Source of the DNA: Acanthosepion pharaonis
Taxonomy: Eukaryota > Mollusca > Cephalopoda > Sepiida > Sepiidae
DNA: 64,000 nucleotides
Assembly (NCBI GenBank): GCA_903632075.3
Contig: CAHIKZ030000958.1
Location: forward strand, 186,001-250,000
Reading direction: 5' to 3'
Made by a program: the position numbers and the translations under genes. The notes beneath the pieces were generated by a model that saw nothing but the letters and a program-made list of their open reading frames with translations, was not told the DNA's origin and searched no databases. Of this stretch, positions 31,129 to 40,922 are shown piece after piece. Numbering within the stretch: the stretch's first letter is position 1; each line of letters begins with the position of its first letter.

Positions 31129-31955
31129 AGCTCTACTTTGTATTGAGCACTTTTTAAAAAAATAAATGCCAAAGAATTATGAATTTTTAATCTAACTGTT
31201 CTTTTTCTTTATATATATATATATATATATATAAATGATATATCTATAATATTTTAAATGAAATGTTTGAAACTCTATATTACTAATGCTGTAACAATGC
31301 CCCAGAGTACTAACAGAGAGTTAGCCAGGTAAAGAGGCAAATCCTTTAGATTGTTTTTTCTGTCTTTTGTTTCTTTTTTAAAAAGTTTTCAGTATGAACT
31401 ATAGTTAAACAATGCCACAAGTGTACAACACTTAGTGAGGATGAAACTCATTACAGATCTGTTAAAAGCTTACTAACTATTGCAAAGTCTTCCTCTCCAC
31501 ACTCTAATATTTCCTAATGGGAAGTTTCAGAAGTAAAGACAAGAATATCCATTTGTTTATTTCAAGTTCACATTTTCAAAAGTGTGCACAGTGTACAAGT
31601 ATATAGGTGAGCTCTCGTTTTATTTATTTCACATCACATCAGAATCTCATTCAGAAATGTCCTGTATCAAGGGGCCTAACTCAGCTTTAACTAATTTCTG
31701 TGCACATACTATACATGCATCTTCTTGGCCATTCTGGCACAAGGCTACAAATAGAGAGTACCTTATAAGGATCGAACCTGCTATAGTATTGTCTATCAGA
31801 CTTGATTGATAACTGTTGTTTCATGATGAGGTATCCTCTTCATTAAATGTAATTCAGTCTGATATACAAGCACAAGTGTGTCTCTTTCACTTTATACACA
31901 ATGAGGTGATGAAAAGTTCTCAGTTGCATCCACTTCCTAAAATCTGACCAAACAC
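31129..31955. other. No gene; short TA run
   Basis: A 22-bp TA run lies at 31,213-31,233. The 75-aa plus frame at 31,582-31,809 has no known domain. Confidence 0.3.
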
Positions 31956-31958
31956 ACA

Positions 31959-31978
31959 CATATCTATCTATCTATCTA

Positions 31979-32016
<38 letters not shown>
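31959..32016. repeat. (TCTA)n(TA)n microsatellite
   Basis: ATCTATCTATCTATCTATC passes into a TA run of about 35 bp. Confidence 0.9.
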
Positions 32017-32018
<2 letters not shown>

Positions 32019-32030
32019 ATATGAAGACAG

Positions 32031-32120
32031 GGCAAACCTACCTAGGTTTCACTTATGAATCATCAGGTACGTTTAGCCGCCACCCTGACGCATCCCAGGT
32101 GAAACTTAGGTAGGTTTGCC
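32031..32120. repeat. Inverted repeat, 22-bp arms
   Basis: Arms at 32,031-32,052 (GGCAAACCTACCTAGG...) and 32,099-32,120 pair with one mismatch. They enclose 46 bp with CGCCACCCTGACGC. It is probably a small MITE or the ends of a decayed element. Confidence 0.7.
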
Positions 32121-32384
32121 TGGCCTTTAGATTCATAGTTAGATTTGTTCTACTTAATGTATTGAGCACTTTGCTTAGTTATTTTTACTTTACTCGTGTA
32201 GGAGGTTTTTTTTTCTTTGGACTCTGAGCTTGGATTCTGGCCAATTGTTTTCACCTGAATTACATGTTCTTAGTTCTTTCTTTTTTTTATTCCTTATTTT
32301 TTCTTTGGTTATTGGTTTGTTCGTTTACAAGCCAAAACACCTAAGGTTTTTCCGGACAAGTATACTTACTTATATTTATAAGAT

Positions 32385-32419
<35 letters not shown>

Positions 32420-32590
32420 AATGTAAAAGAACGAAGAGTAAGATTTCAGCATTCAAAACATTAATTTAAAACAAAGCTCAATACTAAAGTAGAGCCGTAA
32501 ATATTTATTTATTATGCAGTAATGTAACACTGCATAATAAATTAATATATATATATATATATATACATATATATACATATATATATATAT
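32121..32590. other. AT-rich with TA runs and a small perfect hairpin
   Basis: TTATTATGCAG (32,509-32,519) and CTGCATAATAA (32,530-32,540) are a perfect 11-bp inverted repeat. TA runs lie at 32,387-32,416 and 32,544-32,590. Confidence 0.5.
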
Positions 32591-33083
32591 AATATGGGGA
32601 AAAATGTATGACAAAGTGGAAAAATTTTTCTGGTGATATGTTTTGTACTTTAGAACTTTATCAGACTAAGTTTGTTATGTTGGTGTGACTAGACATGCAC
32701 ACGAACCAGGGATACTGGAAATTTAATTTTTTTTTTATTCTAGCTAATTATGATGAAAATGTCTAGGGAGGGCCTTAATCACAAGGTCATCTACAGTAAA
32801 TTTGTGTCCAGGTTCTTAAAATATTTCACCATTCCTGGCAGAACTTATACTATCATAGTGTGAAATAACTACTAAAAAAATGATGAAAAGAAAAAGCATC
32901 TAAATTGAACTGGCCAGAATAAAAAAATAAATAAATAAAAATTTTAAATTACCAGCATCCCCAGTTTGTGCACATGTGTAGTTGCACTGACATAACAAAC
33001 TTAGTCTGATGAAATCCTAAAGAACAAAACATATCACAAGAAAGTTTTTTCCACATTGTCATTATACATTTTTCCCCAATATT
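32591..33083. mobile_element. Foldback element with ~150-bp inverted arms
   Basis: The left arm begins AATATGGGGAAAAATGTATG (32,591). The complement of the right end is AATATTGGGGAAAAATGTAT (33,083). Arms continue together through ACAA.GTGGAAAAA, TGATATGTTTTGT, CAGACTAAGTTTGTTATGT and CCAG..ATGCTGG-like blocks for about 150 bp each side. The middle (32,746-32,925) has no frame. It sits in TA-rich sequence, so a TA target cannot be excluded. Confidence 0.8.
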
Positions 33084-33312
33084 GTTCCTGATATATAAAA
33101 ATATATATTGTTATCTTATATTATTTGTATATTCCTTTTCTTATGTATATAAGAGTGTTCTATTTTAAATACTTTTAAAAGAGCTTTTTAATCACTATCC
33201 CTCATTCAACTCCAGTTAGGTCTTGTGACCTGTCAATCCAGAAGCACCTCTACATATCAATCTTTTCTGTTAGTATATGTAGAAAAATTTCATCCATCAC
33301 CAGCTTGTTTGA
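33084..33312. other. Possible body of the 5S-derived SINE
   Basis: For a minus-strand SINE headed at 33,412 the body would lie here. I cannot match it to the other 5S-tRNA copies. Confidence 0.25.
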
Positions 33313-33412
33313 CATTACAGCACTTGGTATTCCCCAGCGGTCACTCATACTGATCAGGTTCCATGTTGCTTAACTTCGGTAATCAGAGGAGAACCAGTAT
33401 TTCAAAAAGCAC
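33313..33412 (-). mobile_element. 5S rRNA-derived SINE head or 5S pseudogene
   Basis: The minus strand reads ACTGGTTCTCCTCTGATTAC, CGAAGTTAAGCAACATGG, a C-box-like GAGTGACCGCTGGGGAATAC, then CAAGTGCTGTAATG. This follows 5S rRNA from about nt 25 to near its end, including the internal pol III control region. Missing 5' nucleotides and substitutions exclude a working 5S gene. Confidence 0.8.
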
Positions 33413-33459
33413 ATTTTAATACACATAAAAATAACATTTTTGGATTATTTACCCATTAA

Positions 33460-33634
33460 CAGATTTAAATTCATGCAGTTGAGTTACCAAGTAGGAAAAC
33501 ACATCAGAACAAATGTCATGGAAATATTTGTACAAAAGGCAGAGGGAAGCCACATCATGTCAGTAAGAAAGTGACTGAAGCTGAGATGCCTGGTCAGGAG
33601 TGATTACAGACTCTTTGAATTTTGTCAAGAATCT

Positions 33635-33640
<6 letters not shown>
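33460..33640 (-). pseudogene. LINE-A fragment, part of a split copy
   Basis: Antisense blocks LNSLHEFKS, FVQIFP-like and LDKIQRV lead into the TA array exactly where other copies continue YLEILDKIQ. The copy resumes at 34,112 beyond the inserted MITE. Confidence 0.75.
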
Positions 33641-33679
<39 letters not shown>

Positions 33680-33765
33680 TATGGATATATATATATATAT
33701 ATATATAAGCAAATATATGGATATATATATATATATATATATATAAGCAAATATATGGATATAGA
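33638..33765. repeat. (TA)n with an internal ATAAGCAAATATATGG repeat
   Basis: Three TA blocks are separated by (AAGC)AAATATATGGATATA units at about 33,672, 33,707 and 33,745. Confidence 0.85.
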
Positions 33766-33774
33766 TCTGACAGT

Positions 33775-34069
33775 ATGAAGAAAAATATACAGAAAAAACA
33801 AACAAAAATCTTAATATGCAATTATGCTGTATTAATGTTAATATAAAGTCAACGTCGGATGTTTCAGTCTATTTTAGACCATCATCAGGACATTTTCATT
33901 AAACATAATTAACATTAGAACATATAAAATTCAACATGAAAAGATGATGGACATAAGAGCACAACTAATCCAAACAGATAACTGAAATTTTTATATAAGA
34001 TCAGTGTTCCGTTTAAATATGATCACGTCATGTTGTATATTAAGATTTTTGTTTGTTTTTTTTATATTT

Positions 34070-34075
<6 letters not shown>
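33775..34075. mobile_element. MITE family M1, copy 1, inserted in (TA)n
   Basis: Inverted ends: ACAAACAAAAATCTTAATAT at about 33,797-33,816 and its complement, ATTAAGATTTTTGTTTGT, at 34,039-34,056. The outer flanks are poly-A/TA. The body has GTCGGATGTTTC, ATTTTAGACCATCATCAGGA and ACATAATTAACATTAGAAC, all shared with 52,421-52,680. Confidence 0.75.

Positions 34076-34110
<35 letters not shown>
34074..34110. repeat. (TA)n microsatellite
   Basis: About 37 bp of TA at the right edge of the MITE. Confidence 0.9.
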
Positions 34111-34111
<1 letters not shown>

Positions 34112-34113
<2 letters not shown>

Positions 34114-34390
34114 GGGACACAAGACCAGATATGTAGCAAAATTTAATACATGGACAAATTCCGACAAGAAAGATTGTCTGGCATAACACATTGAACCAAC
34201 TTTCCTAGCAGTAAACCTAGCAATTAATTCAGTATAGTCACTCCAATTCATGTCAGAGGAAAACATGAGCTGAAGAAGGCAAAAAAAAATACTCTCTTGG
34301 AGGTTAAAATCAGCCATGCTAATGGCAGGTAGAAAAGATTCTCTTTGGTGATTAAATGAAAGCAGTTTTTGCCCCAGTTAACCACCAATT
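34112..34390 (-). pseudogene. LINE-A fragment, continuation of split copy
   Basis: Antisense frames give SMADFNLQESIFFCLLQLMF, SSDMNWSDYTELIARFTARK and VGSMCYARQSFLSEFVHVLN (34,120-34,320). These are the segment between the RT palm and the LYKS block, in the correct order relative to 33,460-33,640. Confidence 0.8.
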
Positions 34391-34404
34391 GGGGGTACTT
34401 TTTG

Positions 34405-34756
34405 AAAGCATTCCTGTATGATCACCAAAGTTAAGCAATGTTGAACCTAGTCAGTACCTAGATAGGTGATCACTTGGTAATACCAGATGCTGTAAGTTTG
34501 GATATGCAAGTAGTGTAATGAATAATGGCTTGGTATTGTTAATCAGAGAGTTGAGTTCCAATTTCTGTTGAGTTTGTTATATTCACTTAGATATAAATAC
34601 CATTGGGTAAGGTATTTTAGATATAAATACCATTGGGTAAGGTATTTTAGATATAAATACCATTGGGTAAGGTATGAATTTATCTCTTCTTCCTTCAGCT
34701 ATGGGTTAATTAGTAAGGCTTGTATCATTAAGCCATTATTATCTCCAAAAATAAAA
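34405..34756 (+). mobile_element. 5S-tRNA chimeric SINE, copy 1
   Basis: A 5S rRNA-like head (TGATCACCAAAGTTAAGCAA, AGATAGGTGATCACTTGG, TAATACCAGATGCTGTAAG) is followed directly by a tRNA-like unit. That unit has GTAGTGTAATGAATAATGGC as the A-box side and GAGTTGAGTTCCAATTTCTG as the B-box side. The body is TATGGGTTAATTAGTAAGGC, with an A-rich end. A 30-bp segment is triplicated at 34,589-34,675. It splits a LINE-A copy. Confidence 0.8.
34589..34675. repeat. 30-bp tandem triplication inside the SINE
   Basis: AGATATAAATACCATTGGGT plus AAGGTATTTT occurs three times, the last ending in GGTATGAAT. Copies are identical, so the expansion is recent or homogenised. Other SINE copies have one unit. 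Confidence 0.92.
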
Positions 34757-34830
34757 TAAAATTGTATACAAAATATTTTGATTTCAGCATTAAATAGTGT
34801 CTGATATGCTGTTAAAACAAAAACAACCAA
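34757..34830 (-). repeat. Repeat U3, partial copy
   Basis: ATATTTTGATTTCAGCATTA and TCTGATATGCTGTTAAAAC match the 5' part of U3 in antisense (compare 56,884-56,945). Confidence 0.5.
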
Positions 34831-34839
34831 CCATTTTTG

Positions 34840-35099
34840 AGAACTGTTACCAGTTTTACTTTGTTGAATCTGTCAGGCTTGCTACAAAAACAGGAGTAAT
34901 TAGTTGTGTCATATGTATAAATTCCAGTTGGGAACTTATGACATCAGAAAAGCAGTTGATGAAAATAAGAAATAATGTAGGCCCAAGTATTGAGCCCTGG
35001 AGGACCTCACATTAATGTGAAATGAACTAAAACTGTGTCTGTTCAACACAACCTTCATTACACAATTTGTTGAGAATCATTGGATTAAGCCAAATATTC
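34840..35099 (-). pseudogene. LINE-A RT segment, continuation of split copy
   Basis: Antisense frames read SKPDRFNKVKLV-like, a palm box region GIYTYDTTNYS where YADD has become YTYD, and QGSILGPTLFLIF. The conserved order (QGSILGP before the palm) is kept. It has lost the catalytic Asp pair. It breaks at the hAT insertion and resumes at 35,534. Confidence 0.8.
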
Positions 35100-35533
35100 A
35101 TCTAAAGCAGTGGTTTGCAAATAGTGCACTGGAAGATGTCTAGGTAAATACATTTACTTTATTATATTGCGGTAACCATTTTGATCATATTTCTGTGAAT
35201 TGGGCTTTTCTGCTCACACCACAATAAAGTGCAAAAAGAGAGGAACTCTTCAATGTAATGAGGAGGAAATGCCTATCAAATATGTACCCAAACATTGAAG
35301 AAATTGCTAAGACTCATCAGATTCAAGTTTCTCATAAACTCAAGAATGAATAAACTTAAGGTATGTTTCATTTTATATTATCATTATATTTTTTATTGAA
35401 TTATTTCTTTTCTGCAATATTTGACTTCATTATAACATATTTTTCTAAAATTTGTATATAGTGCACCTACAATTATTGGTAGGATTTCAAGTGCACCCTG
35501 ACTTCAAAAAGTTTGAGAACCATAAATCTAGAG
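35100..35533 (+). mobile_element. hAT-type element with 8-bp TSD (7 of 8)
   Basis: The element is 35,108-35,525. It starts CAGTGGTTTGCAAATAGTGC and ends AAAAGTTTGAGAACCATAA. Flanks ATCTAAAG (35,100-35,107) and ATCTAGAG (35,526-35,533) differ at one base. It is an internally deleted derivative that still holds a transposase C-terminal piece. Confidence 0.8.
35195..35353 (+). pseudogene. hAT transposase C-terminal remnant
   Basis: Frame 35,195-35,353 reads NWAFLLTPQ, a stop, then AKREELFNVMRRKCLSNMYP and NIEEIAKTHQIQVSHKLKNE to a stop. The pattern of an E(E/D)L residue stretch followed by CLS...P.I..L....QAQ(V/I)SH is the C-terminus of ZBED/FAM200-like hAT transposases, recognised from memory. 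The dimerisation core upstream is absent. Confidence 0.7.
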
Positions 35534-35630
35534 ACACTGTAGTCCTTGTGGAGAAAGCCAACATTCCAAACCCTGTCAAATGCCTTCAAGATATCTAAAG
35601 TATGATAGACAAATTCAGTGATATATGCAT
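35534..35630 (-). pseudogene. LINE-A fragment beyond the hAT
   Basis: Antisense frames give SVYHTLDILKAFDRVWNVGF, LHKDYSVS. This is the ALDISKAFDKVWHAGLLHKL region of the RT, directly continuous with 34,840-35,099. Confidence 0.75.
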
Positions 35631-36370
35631 ATGTATATGTATGTATGTGCGAATAAATATAGATATGTTGTTGTGTATGTGTGTATTTACATATGTGTTT
35701 TTGGACATATAAATAGTAGGTCCTTACTAGATTAAATATTCATTAATTTTTATATGTTTATGTTAAATTTGTAACCTGTAGGTGATATTACTTGCTTTGT
35801 CAAATTTTCTTGATTACACATGAGTTCTTTTATAAATGCCCTTCGTTTTTAGTTTGCCCCCCCCCCCCAATCTTTTTTTTTTCCCCTCTCTCATCTTCTG
35901 GAATTCGAGTTTAGATCATATCGTTTTTTATTGTGCGTAGTGTCACCACAAATGTATACATACATTTCCAGTGTCTGTTTTTTAATTTTAATTTAGGTCA
36001 GCGAATCGGTAGCGAATTATGCATTGAAAAATAATTCATATTATCTGTATCTCACTCATTTAAACCGTTATTTAACTCCGCTCTTTAAAACTTCTCTCTG
36101 TTAAATTTTAATCCCCACCTTCAGTTTTAGGCCCTCCTGTTCTTCTTTCTTCTCTTACACCCTCTCTCTAGAGCTATCATACATTTCCCTCTCACACTTT
36201 CACAGAGTTATATTTTCCGATTTCTTTTTGAATTTGTAGGTCTGATGAATCGGATCGTGATTACGATTCCAATGTAATAAATTATAACCATGGAATATTA
36301 GTGTTTGAGCCTTTTATATTATATTCTTACTCTGTCCTGGATAATTAGTTCTACCTGGATTCTATCCTCT
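35631..36370. other. No gene; C13 homopolymer and TATG repeats
   Basis: A C-run of about 13 lies at 35,857-35,869. TATATGTATGTATG repeats lie at 35,628-35,700. Confidence 0.4.
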
Positions 36371-36377
36371 TGGGAAT

Positions 36378-36481
36378 TTATATATATATATATATATATA
36401 TTTTTTAAGACAATTTTTTATGTTTATACATTCTTTTTTATAGAAAATGTCTTAAAATAATTGTCAGACTTTGTCCATTAC

Positions 36482-36522
<41 letters not shown>

Positions 36523-36562
36523 TGACCACTAATATCTATATCTATATATATATATATATATA
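36378..36562. repeat. (TA)n microsatellite cluster
   Basis: Three TA blocks (36,378-36,400, 36,486-36,520, 36,543-36,562) lie within low-complexity AT sequence. Confidence 0.85.
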
Positions 36563-37427
36563 TTTCTTGTTTTTGGCTTCTAAAAATATTTTTATATTTT
36601 TGCCACCATAGGTCTATATTATTCAACCAACGTTAGTATTCATAAGATGATTTTTAGAAAAAATTAATCGAAGACAACTTGAGATGTTTATGAATTCAAC
36701 TCTTATGTTTATTCATGTGAACATAAAATCAATGACTGTTTTTTTTCCATGAAATTAAATAGAAAAATCTGAAGACCACTTCTTACAGTTGGATACAAAT
36801 ATATGAGAATGTATCAATGAATCTGCTACCTGAAATATAATTTAATTTTAAATTTTCAGTGATAAAATTCAAGCTATATAATTAATGGAGAAACATTGGC
36901 TTAAGTGCATTGACAAAGAAGGAAGGTCAATGTTTAACCTTTGTGCCCACAAAAAGTACACTTTTAACTCCCTCAGCAATGTTTATTTCCAAGATTATAA
37001 AAATATCAGTGAAGCACAATGTGATATTTATTATTTACCTTTTTATATTTATTATTTACCATTTTATAAAGAAATAAATTTGTAAAGAAATCTTTTTATT
37101 CAAAAATTTATAAAAAATTATTAAAATATGTAAACCAACTATAAAGTAATACTTGCAATAAAAATTACAGACATTCTGCAATTATAAACAAGGAAAAAAT
37201 TTGTCCCCCCAATGAATAGGGAGATAAAAACTCAAAATATTGAGTGTTTGTTGTCTCACCTTAAATCCTAAATTAAAAGAATGTTTGGTTCAGAGTAAGA
37301 GATGCTCTCAACCTATTTTAGTGAATTTATATGGCAAAAGCAAATGAAAGAAATGCCCAGAAAATGCATTTTTTCAAAATTTATCATTACAGTTATTCAT
37401 CATTATGTGTTTAGTTAAATCCATATT
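36563..37427. other. AT-rich, no gene
   Basis: I see nothing recognisable. Confidence 0.3.
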
Positions 37428-38263
37428 ACTTAGTGCAGGAGTGTCCAAACTTTCTTCAAAGATGGCCAGATTTGATGAGGTTGATATGCATAAAGGCCAA
37501 CCATTCTGCTTGGCGTTCTTTAACATCAAAATTAAATGCAAATGAACTATCTTATGAAAATTTTATTGCAAATGGCATATTTTCATTTCTTCACATGGCT
37601 AACAAATAAATTTAAACAGGTCCTATCAAAATCACTCAGTCTGTCATATCTGAAGTAAAATATGTCTGAGAAAAAAAGAACTTCCTGGAAGCTATATCTC
37701 AGGTTAATCTTAAACATTACATATTATTGGTAATTAATGTTGCTTGTCAACTTTTAAGTTAAAAACATATGAATAGGAACATAACACCAACATTCATCTT
37801 ATTAAGAAGTAGAAAACATAAAGTGACACTAGTCCAAGTGTCCAAATATATTTATAACTGATGTTGACCAACACAAAACAAATTTAATTCACTAAGATTT
37901 TAAAATTTATTCACTTCAGATGACCAAAACAAATAACTTGCTTTCACTAATGTGAAGGGTGATACTGAGATCTGGACTGCAATATGTAGGCCAGGCCTGG
38001 TTCAAAGGCAGTGATTTTAGAAATTGGCTGGAAAAGGCCAAGGGTCAGTGTCACACTACCAGAGTGTGGCCACACAGTGCTGCTGTCATCTTTTGGTAAA
38101 ACATAAAATTGTATTTCTTAGGTGTGTACTTTACATACTCTGATTGACAATACTGGCAGACCATGAGTGATATATTCTATGACAGAGGATGGGGCTATAT
38201 GAAATTTGACTGCAGGCCATAATTGGTCCCTAGACTGGATCTTTGGACATGCCTGACTTAGAA
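37428..38263 (+). mobile_element. hAT-type element, 820 bp, imperfect TSD
   Basis: The element is 37,436-38,255. Left end CAGGAGTGTCCAAACTTTC and the complement of the right end, CAGGCATGTCCAAAGATCC, are hAT-like inverted ends. Flanks ACTTAGTG and ACTTAGAA agree at six of eight bases. Inside there is GGCCAGA near the left and TGCAGGCCATAATTGG near the right, as in Charlie-like elements. No transposase frame remains. Confidence 0.7.
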
Positions 38264-38735
38264 TAACAATGGATAGGAAGTTGTGGATTAGCAAAGTTCT
38301 GAAGGAATATGGCACATAGAAGAAGAATGTTTCCAAGACAATGTGAGTAATCAGGAAGGAGAATAGAAACAATAAGAAAAAATTTGCTATCAGAAAGGGA
38401 CAACTGGAAATTCTAGGACACATAATAAGAAGAGTAGGCCTGGAGAATTTAACTCACAGGACATTCTGAAATCAAGAGAGATAGAGGGTCTCACAGGGAT
38501 AGTAATGGGAAAAAATTATTTAGAGCTATAAAGGATAAGAATTTGTGGGTGGATATGGTACTATAGAAGGATACTGAGAATACTATAAATAGAACAAGGA
38601 AGTTTTAAAGAAACTGCCAACAAAAAAGACATTGTACTTAAGATCAGAAAGAGACAGTTGAAATTTCTGAGGCATATAATGAGGAAAGAGGGTCAAGAGA
38701 CATTAACACTCACAGAACAGACTGAAACAGGGTGG
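38264..38735 (+). pseudogene. RTE-like LINE C-terminal fragments, three in series
   Basis: An end block (GGAAGTTGTGGATTAGC to GGCACATAGAAGAAG) is followed by QLEILGHIIRRVGLENLT-like sequence near 38,390-38,450. A third set follows near 38,560-38,720, with RKRQLKFLRHIMRKEGQE and LTEQTET. Order and overlaps show repeated insertion or duplication of the same C-terminal module. Confidence 0.6.
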
Positions 38736-38791
38736 AGAGGTGGAAACAATAAACAATAACAAGAGAAAGAACAGGGCAAAAATAATATATT

Positions 38792-39012
38792 TGTTGTGAC
38801 CAAGTAAATGGTTAAATAACAAACAGGTGTTGCTGATATATCATATATTAAATAGTAAGTACAACAGAAGAGTATTACATGACTAGTTAGTGTATGTCAG
38901 TTGACCCAGTGTTCAATCTGTTCGACTGTTCCCCTAAGGCCTTCTCTCCTACTAATCTTATAGTACACGGAAGAGTCCAACATAGACTTTTTAGAGGGAG
39001 GATACCACAACA
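38792..39012 (+). mobile_element. Solo LTR, family L2, copy 2
   Basis: Termini TGTTGTG and CACAACA are identical to copy 1. Flanks ATATT (38,787-38,791) and ATATC (39,013-39,017) are a 5-bp duplication with one mismatch. It shares long blocks with 10,619-10,849, e.g. AGTAAGTACAACAGAAGAG and GCCTTCTCTCCTACTAATC. Confidence 0.82.
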
Positions 39013-39017
39013 ATATC

Positions 39018-39880
39018 CAAGGCAAGACAACTGTAATAATGCAAAAACTTCACAAACTAAAAATGGTGTCAATATACAAAAGGGGTTACAGGTAAGTGAT
39101 CGCAGCATTCTGGCTTCAAGAAAGAACAGAACTAAGTCTGATGAGATTGCGAAATGGCCTATCTTACTGGCTAGTAAAAAAAACCAACATTCATCTGTGT
39201 GTTTTGTCTATAAATTTGGAGAAATTTTTGCAGTTATTCCCAGTCAATGGAACCAACAGGATACAAAGTTGATCAAAAAACATTTTTTGAATTTTAAAAA
39301 TCAAAAGTAGAAATAAGTTTAGATAAAAGTTATATCAACAATTCTATTGCAATAAATGAAATTGTATTTTAATGAGATTACTGTTTGGAAGTATTTCCAA
39401 ACACATTGATAAGAGAAAAAAAGTTGAAATTACATCTTCTACATTATTATTAACTATTAGTGCTCTGTATTATTCATTATTCTTCCCATTCCACTGCATT
39501 CCTTTTCAAAGCTCCTCAACTCCCCTTTTTCAGTCAATACATATATATATATAATAAGTGACATATAATAATATTGAATAAAAATATATATGATATGCAC
39601 TCTGTCTGATGTTATTATTCAAATCACATAAATCTCAATAACTTGTTTTGAAAATTTTTGTTAAATTTTAAATGATTAATTTAAATGTCAAAACAAAACT
39701 TCATTTTAATTTTTAGATAGTTTCAATATTTTATTCAAGTTATTGAATTTATTATAAAAATTGAAGTCTGAAGTTATTATGCAAAAGCAGAAAATCACTT
39801 TTTAATTTGATAACAAGATAATAAAATCATTAACAATCAGTCAACACCATAATAGAAAAAATAACAAATATATATGATAA
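39018..39880. other. No recognised gene
   Basis: The plus frame 38,894-39,310 starts inside the solo LTR and runs into AT-rich sequence without a domain. The rest is AT-rich. Confidence 0.3.
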
Positions 39881-39884
39881 TTCT

Positions 39885-40455
39885 TTGAACCATTTACATC
39901 TTAATATAGTGACACTTTTCAATAACAGCCAACAATCGATTATCTATTGATTTTGTTCTCTTCCCAATATGGTGGTTTTAATTGTTTCCCATATGTCTGC
40001 TTTGCTACCATATTGTTTACCATCTCCATATAATTTCATTATCACAAATTGACCATAGATTTTCAATAGGATTTAGATTGGGGCTTAATTGTGGCCATTC
40101 CATTATCTTCTCTCTTGTAAGTCTTTTACATTAAAAAATTCACAGACAACTTTAGATACATGAGAAGGAGCATTGTTGTGCATAAATACATTCTTCACTT
40201 TGAAACAGTAAGGCTTGGACTTGTAGCATTCAAAAAATGTCTTACCCATGAAATCACAATAGTTTGCACTGTTCAGTTTAACTCCTTCATTGACTTTGAA
40301 CGGTTCAATAATGGTTTGGTTGACAATTCCAGCTCATATCACTACACTACAACCTCCTTGCCGCCTTTATTTTAGACTCTATCCTTTGTCCTATCCATCA
40401 GGTCCATTGAATGTCACCCGAGGTTTGTCCATGAAAATTACTTTAGAAAAGTCAA
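39885..40455 (-). pseudogene. Tc1/mariner-type transposase, DDE domain remnant
   Basis: Minus frames read FSKVIFMDKPRVTFNGPDG (first Asp), IVNQTIIEPFKVNEGVKLNS, ANYCDFMGKTFFECYKS, then VKNVFMHNNAPSHVSKVV. The usual second catalytic Asp in H(D)NAP is Asn (codon near 40,175). A degraded API.ILLKIYGQ (NPIENLWS region) and GKQYGSKADIWETIKTT follow. No inverted ends were found. It is a different lineage from the element at 17,244. Confidence 0.8.
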
Positions 40456-40461
40456 TTTTCA

Positions 40462-40850
40462 GAAGGATGCTGAGAATAATATAGATTATTTGAGCAACAA
40501 CAAAGTTTTAGAGAAAATGGAAATAAAAAGAAAACTTATACTTAACATCAAGAAGAGAATGTTGAAATTTCTAGAGCAAAGAAAGAGGTCTTAGAAAATC
40601 TGATACTCACAGGCAAAAGGGACAGAGAAAAACAATGCATAACATAGTGAGCTTGAGTAAATGAATGGCAGAACAAGGTTTAGGAGAAATAACAGAAACA
40701 TAAAATTTGTTAAGAGCTACAAGGGACAGGAAATTATGGAGGTGCCATAAATACCTACATCCTGAGGGTACATGGCACATAAAGAAGACTGGTTGCTCAT
40801 GTCCTAAAGTAATGTGGCATATAGAAGAAGAAGAAGAATGTGATAATAAC
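40462..40850 (+). pseudogene. RTE-like LINE C-terminal fragment with duplicated end
   Basis: It opens RRMLRII.II.ATTKF, continues RKLILNIKKRMLKFLE, a deletion, LLTGKRDREKQCIT, and the KLWRCHKYLHPEGTWHIKK end block. The end block is partly repeated (CATGTCCTAAAGTAATGTGG, CATATAGAAGAAGAAG). Confidence 0.6.
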
Positions 40851-40922
40851 ACAGCAATAGCTTGCATACAGATTGCTAAATTAAAAGGAATTTTAATAAC
40901 ACATCTTACAATAAATAATATG

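Noticed and set aside
34568..34759. A protein with three YKYHWVRYFR-like repeats
   Set aside because: It is the translation of a 30-bp tandem repeat inside a SINE. 30 is a multiple of three, so the frame stays open by chance.
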